A stretch of 64,000 bases of DNA, taken from Phaeacidiphilus oryzae TH49 (GTDB lineage Bacteria; Actinomycetota; Actinomycetes; Streptomycetales; Streptomycetaceae). This document shows, piece after piece, positions 47,775-55,832 of this stretch. The notes beneath the pieces are model-generated. The model was given only the letters and a program-made list of their open reading frames with translations, searched no databases and was not told where the DNA came from. The stretch covers positions 504,055 to 568,054 of the forward strand of contig NZ_JQMQ01000005.1 in assembly GCF_000744815.1 (NCBI RefSeq), written 5' to 3'. Made by a program: the position numbers and the translations under genes. Position 1 is the first letter of the stretch. The number at the start of each line of letters is the position of its first letter.

Positions 47775-48824
47775 ATGAGCGAGGTTGATCGCCGCTGCCA
47801 GGCGCGCATCCTCGGGCCCGACGGCCGGCGGGTGGTCGGCGGAGGACTGCTGTACCGCCCCGACGCGGTGGTGACCTGCGCGCACGTGGTGGGCCCCGAG
47901 CCGGTGCCGGTGCTGGTGGACTTCCCCTTCCTGCCGGAGGTACCGCCGGTCACCGCCGAGGTGTCCTCCTGGCATCCGCTCACCCCGGAGGGGCGCGGCG
48001 ACGTCGCCGTCCTCTCGCTGTCCGCCACCCCGCCCGGCGCGGCACCGCCCCCGCTCGGCGATCCGGACGCCGGCGCGGGTTCCGGCGCCGGCGCCGGCTA
48101 CCGGGTGTACGGCTTTCCGGCCGGATACCCGGACGGCCTCTGGGCCCGCGGCACCGTCAGCGGGCGGACCGCCGGCGGCCTCCTCCAACTGGACGGGCGG
48201 ACCGGCCAGGGCGCCCGGCTCGCCCGGGGCTTCAGCGGCTCCCCGGTGTGGGACGAGGAGCAGGAGGCGGTGATCGGCATCGTCGCCGCCGTGGAGCGGG
48301 ATCCGGCCACCGCGCTCGGCTTCGCCCTCCCGGTCGGCACCCCGCCGGGTGCCTGGCCAGCGCCCGCCCGGGCCCCGCTGCCCGCGACCCGGTTGACCGT
48401 GCGGGCGCCGGACGGCACGGTGATCCGCGTCGTGCCGCTCAGCCACCAGCCGGACGGGACGGGCGAGTTGTGGGTCGGCCGGGAGACCCCGGCCGGGGCC
48501 CGGCCGCCGATCGCCGTGCCGGACCGGGAGCGGGTGGTGAGCCGCTTCCACTGCCTGCTGGTCTGCGTACGCGGCCGCTGGCATGTCGAGCCGGCCCCGG
48601 ACACCGTCGGCACCTTCCTCCGCCGCTCCGGGCAGCGCGGCGGGCCGGACCGGATCGACGGGCGAACGCAGCTGTGGCACGGGGACGCGGTGTGGCTGCG
48701 CGCCGACCGCTCGCCGGCCGGCACCGGGCGGCACCGGTACTGGTCCCTGGAGTTCGCCGACGACCAATCGACCTGGCGGCCGGCGCCCCGGGACGCCGGT
48801 TCGGGAGCGGAGAGCCGGAGTTGA
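47775..48824 (+). CDS. Trypsin-like serine protease with C-terminal FHA domain
   Basis: 349 residues, cytosolic (no signal peptide). Chymotrypsin-fold protease at 1-200 with an intact triad: H37 in VVTCAHVVG, D76 in GRGDVAVLSL and S154 in GFSGSPVWD. After a linker, residues about 215-335 form an FHA-like phosphothreonine-binding domain (GELWVGRETPAG, VVSRFHCLLVCVRGRWHVEP, then LWHGDAVWLR). The FHA domain would dock onto protein phosphorylated by the kinase encoded three genes downstream, giving phospho-dependent proteolysis. It is the first gene of a five-gene co-directional set that also includes a Trypco1 protein, a family named for co-occurrence with trypsin-like proteases. Function is inferred from domains and context. 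Confidence 0.88.
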   Translation: MSEVDRRCQARILGPDGRRVVGGGLLYRPDAVVTCAHVVGPEPVPVLVDFPFLPEVPPVTAEVSSWHPLTPEGRGDVAVLSLSATPPGAAPPPLGDPDAGAGSGAGAGYRVYGFPAGYPDGLWARGTVSGRTAGGLLQLDGRTGQGARLARGFSGSPVWDEEQEAVIGIVAAVERDPATALGFALPVGTPPGAWPAPARAPLPATRLTVRAPDGTVIRVVPLSHQPDGTGELWVGRETPAGARPPIAVPDRERVVSRFHCLLVCVRGRWHVEPAPDTVGTFLRRSGQRGGPDRIDGRTQLWHGDAVWLRADRSPAGTGRHRYWSLEFADDQSTWRPAPRDAGSGAESRS

Positions 48825-48869
48825 GGCCCCGTCCGATCCGCCGCCCGTGCAACCGCGGAACTCGGCAGG

Positions 48870-48895
48870 CCCGTCCTCCCCCGTGAGAGGACGGG
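48870..48895. promoter_or_regulatory. Hairpin between protease and channel genes
   Basis: CCCGTCCTC (48870-48878) pairs with GAGGACGGG (48887-48895), a 9-bp stem with an 8-nt loop, in the 166-bp gap after the trypsin-FHA gene. It may be a partial terminator or processing site that sets the ratio of protease to downstream proteins. Confidence 0.5.
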
Positions 48896-48930
48896 GCCGA
48901 TCCGGTTCACCGCCGGCCCGTATGACCCGT

Positions 48931-48950
48931 CCGGTCGCAGACCCGACCGG
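48931..48950. promoter_or_regulatory. Inverted repeat upstream of the channel gene
   Basis: CCGGTCG (48931-48937) and CGACCGG (48944-48950) are perfect 7-bp arms round CAGACC, 40 bp before ATG 48991. It could be an operator for an internal promoter or a second RNA hairpin. Confidence 0.45.
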
Positions 48951-48990
48951 TGACAACCGCAGACTCGGAAGAGACGGGGGACGTCTACTC

Positions 48991-50121
48991 ATGAGCAGCC
49001 GCGCCGAACCGCGCTACCGGTCCCAACTCCTCGCCACCGGCCTGGCCGCCGCGGCCGCGGCCGGCCTGCTGGTCGCCACGGGCGCCGTCGACCCGCTCCC
49101 GGCCATCGGCCGGCTCGTGGAGCAGAGCACCGCCTCCGCGGTGCTGGCCGCGGTCATCCTCGGCGACGCCCTGTGGGTGCTGCTGCTGATCGCCCTGCGG
49201 CTGCGCGGCACCGCCCGGCAGCGGACCCCGGCCCCGCTCTTCAGAAGCGGCGACGGCCTGGACCTGGCGGCGGCCTGCTCGGCCCTGACGGCCGCCCGCG
49301 CCGAGACCCCGTACGCCCCCGTCCGGGCGCTGGTCTGGGCGATGCCCGCGCTCGGCTTCATCGGCACGGCCAGCGAGATGTCCCGGGCGATCGGCGGGCT
49401 CGGGCAGGCGATCGGCGGCACCGGTGGCTACGACGCCCTCACCCGGGTGCTGGTCGGGCGGGTGATCCCGCCGCTCGCCGGGGCCTTCGGGGTCACCCTG
49501 TTCGCCCTCGGCTGCAGCGTGGTCTGCCATGTGCTGCTGCAGTTCGCCCACACCCACGAGCAGCGGGTGCTGCTGCGCCGGGACGAGGCCGTGCTCGCGG
49601 ACCTCCGCAGGTCCGCCGGGCGGACCGATCCGGCCCGTGAACTCCGCTCCGCCGCACAGGAGTTGCGTACCGCCGCGCATGAGCAGAGCCGGGCCGCGCG
49701 GATCTCCCCGTCCGCTCTCACCGGCACCTCGGAGGCGCTGTCCTCGGTGGACGCCGGGGCCAGGATCGCCGCCAGCTCGCTCGGCGAGCTCAAGCGGCAG
49801 CTGGACGCCGTCAACCGCCGCACCGGACAGGGCCGCGACGGGCTGCGGTCCGGCCCGACCGGGCCGAACCCCGGCGGCGCGACCGGCTTCGGGGCTGAGG
49901 ACCGGAGCGGGCAGGAGGTCCGGACCCTGCTGCTGACCATCAGCGGGCAGCTGGCGCAGCTGGAGAAGGCGCTCGACCGCTCGTACCTGATCCGCGAGGA
50001 GAAGGCCCGCTCGCGCTGGCTCCCCTGGCGGCGGCAGCCGCTGCGGGTGGAGCCGCTGCCGGGCACCCCGGCCGCCCGCCGCCCGGCGTCGGGCCGCCCC
50101 TACCAGCGGGCGGGGCGCTGA
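48991..50121 (+). CDS. MotA/TolQ/ExbB-like proton channel subunit
   Basis: 376 residues. Hydrophobic helices at about 14-32, 48-70, 112-140 and 160-186. The third and fourth match the MotA/TolQ/ExbB core: WAMPALGFIGTASEMSRAIG corresponds to the conserved LGLLGTVxGM element, and VIPPLAGAFGVTLFALGCSV to the second channel helix. The cytosolic C-terminal region (190-376) contains Ala/Arg/Leu-rich helices likely to coil (QLDAVNRRTGQGRD, LLTISGQLAQLEKALD) and a basic Pro-rich end. With the overlapping next gene (TGATG) it probably forms a proton- or Na+-driven stator in the inner membrane. Such stators power flagella, Tol/Ton and Zorya defence. Confidence 0.87.
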   Translation: MSSRAEPRYRSQLLATGLAAAAAAGLLVATGAVDPLPAIGRLVEQSTASAVLAAVILGDALWVLLLIALRLRGTARQRTPAPLFRSGDGLDLAAACSALTAARAETPYAPVRALVWAMPALGFIGTASEMSRAIGGLGQAIGGTGGYDALTRVLVGRVIPPLAGAFGVTLFALGCSVVCHVLLQFAHTHEQRVLLRRDEAVLADLRRSAGRTDPARELRSAAQELRTAAHEQSRAARISPSALTGTSEALSSVDAGARIAASSLGELKRQLDAVNRRTGQGRDGLRSGPTGPNPGGATGFGAEDRSGQEVRTLLLTISGQLAQLEKALDRSYLIREEKARSRWLPWRRQPLRVEPLPGTPAARRPASGRPYQRAGR

Positions 50122-50738
50122 TGCAGAGCTTCGGACGGTCGTCACCCTGGAGCGGGGCGCGCGCAGAGGGCGAGAGCGTCCCGCTGGAGCTCCGGTTCAT
50201 CGACCTGCTGATGATCGTCATCGCGGCACTGCTGCTGGTCGCCGTGCTGCTCAGCGTGGTCAGCGCGCATCTGCCGGCGCACAGCGGCAGCGGGGCGGTC
50301 GCCCGGCCCCCGCTGCGGGTGGCCACGGCTCAGCTGCCGGACGCCACCGCCGGACGGTCGTACACCCTGACCCTCGCGGCCACCGGCGGGGACGGCACCG
50401 ACCGCTGGACCGCCGCCGGGCCACTGCCGGCCGGGCTGCGGCTGGACGGCTCGGGGGTGCTCTCCGGAACGCCCTCGGCGGCCGGCGGCACCTCGTTCCG
50501 GGTCACCGTCGCCGACGGCACCGGCGCCTCCTCGACCCGGACGCTCGCCCTGCGGGTGGCCGCCGCCCCGGCGGCGGCTACCGGGCCGCGCGCGGCGCCG
50601 GCCCACCACGGCACCGGGATCAGCTGGTGGGTGGCACTGCTACTGTCCCTGCTGGCACTGCGCGGTCTGTATGGGGTGTACCGATGGATCAAGTGGATGC
50701 GGCTGCCGCCGGGTACGTACACGGTGACCAAGCGCTAG
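50121..50738 (+). CDS. ExbD/MotB-like partner with Ig-like domain
   Basis: 205 residues. The N-terminal helix LELRFIDLLMIVIAALLLVA carries an Asp (D28) at its start, as in ExbD/TolR/MotB, where the equivalent Asp binds the driving proton. Residues 60-150 form an extracytoplasmic putative Ig domain (LPDATAGRSYTLTLAATGGD, PLPAGLRLDGSGVLSGTPSA, the He_PIG pattern). A second membrane helix at about 168-188 (WWVALLLSLLALRGLYGVYR) and a short basic tail follow. The second helix and Ig domain are not found in classical ExbD or MotB. ATG 50121 shares its A with the stop of the channel gene, so the subunits are coupled in translation. The stator role is an inference. Confidence 0.75.
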   Translation: MQSFGRSSPWSGARAEGESVPLELRFIDLLMIVIAALLLVAVLLSVVSAHLPAHSGSGAVARPPLRVATAQLPDATAGRSYTLTLAATGGDGTDRWTAAGPLPAGLRLDGSGVLSGTPSAAGGTSFRVTVADGTGASSTRTLALRVAAAPAAATGPRAAPAHHGTGISWWVALLLSLLALRGLYGVYRWIKWMRLPPGTYTVTKR

Positions 50739-50781
50739 CGGTCGGACGCCGGGGGCGGCGGGGGCCGGAAGGGGGACGCGG

Positions 50782-52518
50782 ATGGGCTTCGCCACGGGGC
50801 AGCGGCTGTCCACCGGGCACCGGGTCGAGGAGGTGCGCCTGGGCGGCCTCTCCGAGGTGGCCGTGGTGCGCGACCAGAACGACGACTGGCAGGCGGTGAA
50901 ACGGGTCCGCGACGACATGGACGCGCGGACCGGGGGCCGGGCCGGCGCGGTCTTCCTCGCCGAGTGCCGGACCGCCGCCGCCCGGCTGCGCGAGGTCCCG
51001 TTCACCGCCCGGCCGCTGCTCGTCCTGGAGCAGTTGGACGGGCTGGGCCCGGTGATGTTCATGGAGTACGTGGCCGGCCCCTCGCTGGCCGGCCTGCTGC
51101 GGGACGGGCCGCTGGCGCTCTCCGAGGCGACCCGGCTGTGCGGGGAGGCCGCCCGCGCCCTCGCCGGGGCGCACGCCCGCGGGATCCGGCACCGCGACCT
51201 CAAGCCCAGCAACCTGCTGGTCGACTCGGACGGCGGCGCCCGGCTGATCGACTGGGGGCTGAGCGAGCTCCACGAGCTCTCCGAGCTCACCGTGCGGGTC
51301 GACTACCTCTCCCCGCAGCGCGCCGCGGACCCGGCGCTGGACGATCCGCGGGACGACGTCCACATGCTCGGCATGCTGCTCCACCAGTGCCTGACCGGGC
51401 GGATCCCGGACGGCCTGCCGGGCGCGGGCCTCGGCGGCGGCTCCGGTGGTGGCCCCGGCGGTGAGGGCGACCCGTTCCTGGTGCGGCTGCGGCTGGACCG
51501 CCCGGAGGTCACCGACACGGCGGCGGAACTCCTCACCGCGATGCTCTCGCCGGACCCCGAACCGCGCCCCACCGCCCAGGAGGTGGCCGACCGGCTGCTC
51601 GCTCCCGAGCACACCGCGGAGGCCCGGCTCCGCGACACCTACCGCCCGTACTGCCCGGGATGCGGGCGGGTCGGCGCCGAGCAGCCGGCCGATCCGCACT
51701 GCCCGCTCTGCGGAAAGGGGCTGATCCGCCGGCGCGACCGGCCCGCCCGGGAGGGCACCGTGCGGATCGCCGCCGGCCCCTTCACCCGCGGGCTCAGCCC
51801 GGCGCAGGCCCGGGAGGCACTGGTCAACGCCCAGTACCCGCCGGACGAGGCGAACGTCCGGGCGCTCTCCCCCAAGGGCCGGTACCAGGCATACTCGCTC
51901 GCCTTCGACATGGACGAGACACCGGTGACCTACGCCGCGTACGCGAGGTTCGCGGAGGCGGTGAACTACCCGCTGCCGGAGGACTTCGCGCGGCTCGCCG
52001 AGCAACGGCCGGACCATCCGGTGACCGGGGTGACCTGGCGGGACGCGCTGTGCTACGCCCTGTGGGCGGGCAAGCGGCTGCCGACCGCGGCCGAGTGGGA
52101 GCGCGCCGCCAGGGGGCCGGACGACGCCCGGATGTACCCGTGGGGCTCCGACTGGGACCCCGGCCGCTGCACCCACTACCCCTCCCCCGGCACCACCCCG
52201 GTCCGCGCCCACCCCGGGGGCCGGTCGCCGGAGGGGGTGTGGGACATGGCCGGCAACGTCCACGAGTGGCTGGCCGCGGGCAACCGGCCGGACACCCGCG
52301 GCCTGCGCGGCGGGAGTTGGAGCGCACGGGTCGAGCTCGAGGGGGTGGTCACCATGCAGAGCGAGGGTCCGCTCTCGCTGGCCGACGGGTACATCGGCTT
52401 CCGCTGCGCGGCCGACGCCCGCTACGACCTCGTGCCGCTGGCCGACGAGTCGGCGAGCGCGGAGACCGCGTCCGCTGCGGAGACCGATGAGAGGGGAGCC
52501 CGGCGATGGCCGATCTGA
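50782..52518 (+). CDS. Ser/Thr protein kinase-zinc ribbon-FGE-like fusion
   Basis: 578 residues. Kinase domain at 1-275 with K40 (AVK), catalytic D139 in RHRDLKPSNLL and D157 in LIDWGLS (DWG for DFG), so it should be active. A zinc ribbon follows at 291-311 (CPGC and CPLCGKG). Residues 325-550 form a formylglycine-generating-enzyme/sulfatase-modifying domain: DETPVTYAAYARFAEAVNYP, VTGVTWRDALCYALWAGKRL, GVWDMAGNVHEWLA, LRGGSWSA and GFRCA. The Cys pair used by true FGE is not in RGGSWSARVELEG, so this domain probably binds protein or ligand and does not oxidise Cys. It is 43 bp after the stator genes. It may phosphorylate stator or protease partners; the protease FHA domain would read the mark. 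Confidence 0.9.
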   Translation: MGFATGQRLSTGHRVEEVRLGGLSEVAVVRDQNDDWQAVKRVRDDMDARTGGRAGAVFLAECRTAAARLREVPFTARPLLVLEQLDGLGPVMFMEYVAGPSLAGLLRDGPLALSEATRLCGEAARALAGAHARGIRHRDLKPSNLLVDSDGGARLIDWGLSELHELSELTVRVDYLSPQRAADPALDDPRDDVHMLGMLLHQCLTGRIPDGLPGAGLGGGSGGGPGGEGDPFLVRLRLDRPEVTDTAAELLTAMLSPDPEPRPTAQEVADRLLAPEHTAEARLRDTYRPYCPGCGRVGAEQPADPHCPLCGKGLIRRRDRPAREGTVRIAAGPFTRGLSPAQAREALVNAQYPPDEANVRALSPKGRYQAYSLAFDMDETPVTYAAYARFAEAVNYPLPEDFARLAEQRPDHPVTGVTWRDALCYALWAGKRLPTAAEWERAARGPDDARMYPWGSDWDPGRCTHYPSPGTTPVRAHPGGRSPEGVWDMAGNVHEWLAAGNRPDTRGLRGGSWSARVELEGVVTMQSEGPLSLADGYIGFRCAADARYDLVPLADESASAETASAAETDERGARRWPI

Positions 52519-52874
52519 TGCGCTTCGCACTGGCGGACGGCGGGACCGTCCTGGTCGAGGCACGGGAGGACGAGGCCGGCATGGTCCCGGCCGGCCGGGC
52601 CGAGCAGGTGGTGTCCGCCGGGGCCGCCTCCTTCGGCAAGGCGCTGTCCAGCGTGCGGGACGCCGCAGGGGAGGCGCTGGCCCGCTTCCGCGAGCTGCCG
52701 CACGCCCCCGACGAGGTCCGCATCGAGTTCGGGGTGCGGCTCAACGCCGATGCGGGGGCGGTGATCGCCCGCACCGGCGTCGAGGGCCATCTCAAGGTGA
52801 GCGTGGTGTGGCGGAGCGGCCGGGCGGACGGCGGGGACGGCGGGGACGGCGGCGGTCCGGAGGACGGGGACTGA
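52506..52874 (+). CDS. Trypco1 (trypsin-co-occurring, CU044_2847-like) protein
   Basis: 122 residues. A small beta-rich domain (LMRFALADGGTVLVEAREDE, FGKALSSVRDAAGEALARFR, PDEVRIEFGVRLNADAGAVI) follows the pattern of the actinobacterial CU044_2847/Trypco1 family, ending in a Gly/Asp-rich tail. The name reflects co-occurrence with trypsin-like proteases in predicted conflict systems, and here a trypsin-FHA gene lies in the same cluster. The start overlaps the kinase gene by 13 bp, with GAGAGGGGAG before ATG 52506. It could be a substrate, inhibitor or adaptor of the protease; this is inference. Confidence 0.85.
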   Translation: MADLMRFALADGGTVLVEAREDEAGMVPAGRAEQVVSAGAASFGKALSSVRDAAGEALARFRELPHAPDEVRIEFGVRLNADAGAVIARTGVEGHLKVSVVWRSGRADGGDGGDGGGPEDGD

Positions 52875-52994
52875 CACCGGCCCCGGCCCCGGACCCGGCC
52901 ACTGCCGGGCCGCCGTGGGGCCCCTCCTGGGCCGCCGTCGGGACGGCCCGCCGTACGCCCGTGCGCCTGTACGCCCCTGCGCCCGTACCCCCCG

Positions 52995-54149
52995 TCAGCT
53001 CGGCCCGGAGGCGCCCCGGGCCGAGGCCCGCTTCGCTCGCAGCCGGTCCGCGGTGATCGCCACCGCCAGGACGCAGCCGAGGACGATGTTGGTGTAGTCG
53101 GCGTTGATCTGAAGGGTCGTCAGGCCGTTGTTGATCAGCTCCAGCAGGATCGCGCCGGCCACGATGCCGAGGATCCGGCCCTGGCCGCCGACCAGGCTCA
53201 CCCCGCCGATCACCGCCGCCGCGATCGCGGACAGCTCCCAGCCCACGCCGACGCCGCTCGCCGAGCCGACGCCCATCCGGCCCAGCACCATGATCGCGGC
53301 GAAGCCGGACAGCAGCGAACTGGTCACGTACATCGACACCACCCGGCGGTCGCCGCGGATGCCGGCCAGCCGGGCCGCCTCCGGATTGCCGCCCACCGCG
53401 TACACCTGCCGGCCCGCGTACGTCCGCTCCAGGAAGAACCAGGCGGCGACGGCGACGATGGCGAAGAGCACCAGCGGCACCGGGATCTGCGCCAGATAGG
53501 TCTGGCCCACGTTGCTGAAGAAGCCCGAGATGCCGGTGATCGAGGTGCCCTGGGTGATCGCCAGGGTGACGCCCTGGGCCACCGTGTAGGTCACCAGGGT
53601 CACCACGAACGGGGCCATCTTCAGCCGGGTCACGGCCATTCCGTGCACCCAGCCGATCGCCCCGCAGATCGCCAGCGTCAGCAGCACCGCCACCCCGGCG
53701 GGCAGCCCGGCCCGGACGTTGAACCAGGACATCAGGATCACCGCGGTGCCCAGCAGCGCGCCGACCGACAGGTCGATCCCGCCGGTGAGGATCACCAGCG
53801 ACTCGCCGATCGCGATCAGCCCGTACTGCGCCAGGTCCGCGCCCATCCCCTGGAGGTTGACCGCCCCGGCGAAGGAGGACTTGGCCAGCGTCAGCGCGAG
53901 GAAGACCACCACGCAGGCGGCCACCACGCCGATCTCCGGCGTCTCCACGATCCGCCGCCAGCGGCCCGGCCGGCCGGCCGAGTCCTCGGCGACCCGGGCC
54001 GGGGCGCCGGCCGGCGACCCGGCCCCGGTGTCCGCCATGCCGGCTGACGCCCCGTCAGCCGCGGCCTCCGCCGTGGCCGTGGCCTGGGGCGTGGCCGTGG
54101 CCTGGGGCGTGCCGGGGTGTTCCTCGGCACCCCTGCCCTGAGCGCTCAT
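52995..54149 (-). CDS. Sugar ABC transporter permease (CUT2/RbsC type)
   Basis: 384 residues. An Ala/Thr/Gly-rich tail with a repeated ATPQATATA element precedes about 8-10 helices. GESLVILTGGIDLSVGALLG, VGGNPEAARLAGIRGDRRVV and VIGGVSLVGGQGRILGIVAG are classic signatures of RbsC/XylH/AraH permeases. It forms the channel for a monosaccharide. ATG 54149 overlaps the stop of the ATPase gene (ATGA), giving fixed stoichiometry. The order is binding protein, ATPase, permease on the minus strand. Confidence 0.94.
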   Translation of the reverse strand: MSAQGRGAEEHPGTPQATATPQATATAEAAADGASAGMADTGAGSPAGAPARVAEDSAGRPGRWRRIVETPEIGVVAACVVVFLALTLAKSSFAGAVNLQGMGADLAQYGLIAIGESLVILTGGIDLSVGALLGTAVILMSWFNVRAGLPAGVAVLLTLAICGAIGWVHGMAVTRLKMAPFVVTLVTYTVAQGVTLAITQGTSITGISGFFSNVGQTYLAQIPVPLVLFAIVAVAAWFFLERTYAGRQVYAVGGNPEAARLAGIRGDRRVVSMYVTSSLLSGFAAIMVLGRMGVGSASGVGVGWELSAIAAAVIGGVSLVGGQGRILGIVAGAILLELINNGLTTLQINADYTNIVLGCVLAVAITADRLRAKRASARGASGPS

Positions 54150-55825
54150 CCGCCGTTCCTCCCGCTCTTCGCGTACCCGGGCTCGGGCGCGCGCCCGGAC
54201 CCGTTCCCGTTGCCGTCCCCGTGTCCGTCCTGCTCGGCGCGGACCGCGCTGCCCGCCGCCGCGGTCATGATCAGCTCCTTGCTGAACCGCTCCCGCGGGA
54301 TGTCGGCGACCACCCGGCCGCCCGCCATCACCACGATCCGGTGGCAGATCCACAGCAGCTCCTCCAGCTCGGAGGAGGCCGCCAGCACCGCGAGGCCGTC
54401 CTTCGCCGCCTCGTCGATCAGGCGGTAGATCTCCGCCTTGGCGCCGACGTCCACCCCCCGGGTGGGCTCGTCGAGGAGCAGCAGCCTCGGTCGCGCGGCC
54501 AGCCAGCGGCCGAAGACGACCTTCTGCTGGTTGCCCCCGGACAGTCCGCTGATCGGCTGCTCCGCCGAGTGGAGGCGGACGCCGAGGTCGCCGACGATCC
54601 GGCGGGCGTGCGCCCGGTCGGCCCGCGGGGTCAGGACCCCTCGCGGCGAGATCCGGCGCAGGGTGGCCAGGGTGGCGTTCCAGCGCACCGGATGGTCCGG
54701 CAGCAGCGACTGCAGCTTGCGGTCCTCGGGCACCAGACCGACCCCCGCCGCCACCGCCTCCGCCGGATGCCCCGGCGTGAACTCCCGCCCGGCCAGCCGG
54801 ATCCGGCCGCCCGTGCGGGGCTGCGCCCCGAAGACGGTGTGCAGCAGCCGGCTGCGTCCCGAGCCCATCAGTCCGGCCACCCCGACGATCTCGCCGGCCC
54901 GCACGTCCAGGTCGACCGGGCCGAGGCCGTCCGCGGTCAGCCCGCGCACCTGGAGGACGGCGCCGTCGGTCCCGTCCTCCGCCACCGAGGGCGGCGGGCT
55001 GATGTCCACCGCCGCCAGTTCGCTGCCGACCATCTCCCGGATCAGCCGCTCCTCGGTCGCCTCCTCCGGCGTCAGGTCGGCCACCAGACGGCCGCTGCGC
55101 AGCACCAGCACCCGGTCGGAGATCGCCTGCACCTCGTCCAGCCGGTGCCCGATGAAGAGCACCGCCCCGCCGTCGGCGGCGTGCCGCCGGGCGAGCGCGA
55201 GCACCCGCTCGGCCTCCACCGGCCCCAGCGAGGAGGTCGGCTCGTCCAGGATCAGCACCAGCGGCGAGCGCCCCCAGGCCTTGGCGATCTCCACCATCTG
55301 CCGCAGCGGCACGGAGAGCCGCTCCACCGGCCGGTCCACGTCGACCCCGGTCACCCCGACGTCCCCGAGCAGCCGCCTGGCCTCCCGGCGGGTGCCGGCC
55401 CGGTCGAAGAGCCAGCGGCGGAGACCGCCGGTCCGGGCTTCCGCACCGTCCTCCCGCTGCTCGGCCGCCTCCCGCTGCGGGCGCCGGCCCAGCAGCAGGT
55501 TCTCCGCCACGCTCATCCGGCCGACGAGCGGGAACTCCTGGGCGACCAGGGCGACCCCCAACTGCTGGGCGTGGTCCGGCCGTCCGGCGTGGAGCCGCCG
55601 CCCGGAGACGGTGATCTCGCCGGTGGTGGGGGTCACGGTGCCGGACAGCACACCCATCAGGGTGGACTTCCCGGCCCCGTTCTCCCCGACCACGCCGACG
55701 ATCTGACCGTGCCTCAGCTCCAGCTCGGGCAGGTCGAGCACCTTGACCGGGCCGTAGCTCTTGCTGATCCCGCGCAGCGAGACGGCGACCGCGCCGTCGT
55801 TCCTCGGACCGTTCTCGTCGGCCAC
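54146..55825 (-). CDS. Sugar ABC transporter double ATPase (RbsA/AraG type)
   Basis: 559 residues with two ABC domains. N-half: Walker A GENGAGKST, the altered signature LSVPLRQMVEIAKA usual in this family, and Walker B VLILDEPTSSLG. C-half: degenerate Walker A GLMGSGRSRLL, full signature LSGGNQQKVVFGRW and Walker B LLLLDEPTRGVDVG. The unequal halves are characteristic of CUT2 ATPases. A Gly/Asn/Asp-rich tail ends the protein. GTG 55825 lies 7 bp after the binding-protein stop, and its 3' end overlaps the permease start. It energises uptake of the sugar bound by the lipoprotein. Confidence 0.95.
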   Translation of the reverse strand: MADENGPRNDGAVAVSLRGISKSYGPVKVLDLPELELRHGQIVGVVGENGAGKSTLMGVLSGTVTPTTGEITVSGRRLHAGRPDHAQQLGVALVAQEFPLVGRMSVAENLLLGRRPQREAAEQREDGAEARTGGLRRWLFDRAGTRREARRLLGDVGVTGVDVDRPVERLSVPLRQMVEIAKAWGRSPLVLILDEPTSSLGPVEAERVLALARRHAADGGAVLFIGHRLDEVQAISDRVLVLRSGRLVADLTPEEATEERLIREMVGSELAAVDISPPPSVAEDGTDGAVLQVRGLTADGLGPVDLDVRAGEIVGVAGLMGSGRSRLLHTVFGAQPRTGGRIRLAGREFTPGHPAEAVAAGVGLVPEDRKLQSLLPDHPVRWNATLATLRRISPRGVLTPRADRAHARRIVGDLGVRLHSAEQPISGLSGGNQQKVVFGRWLAARPRLLLLDEPTRGVDVGAKAEIYRLIDEAAKDGLAVLAASSELEELLWICHRIVVMAGGRVVADIPRERFSKELIMTAAAGSAVRAEQDGHGDGNGNGSGRAPEPGYAKSGRNGG

Positions 55826-55832
55826 CGGTGGG

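Noticed and set aside
47775-52874. A standard Zorya defence locus
   Set aside because: The channel protein is short of the long ZorA tail, the partner lacks the OmpA-like peptidoglycan domain of ZorB, and there is no ZorC, ZorD or ZorE homologue.
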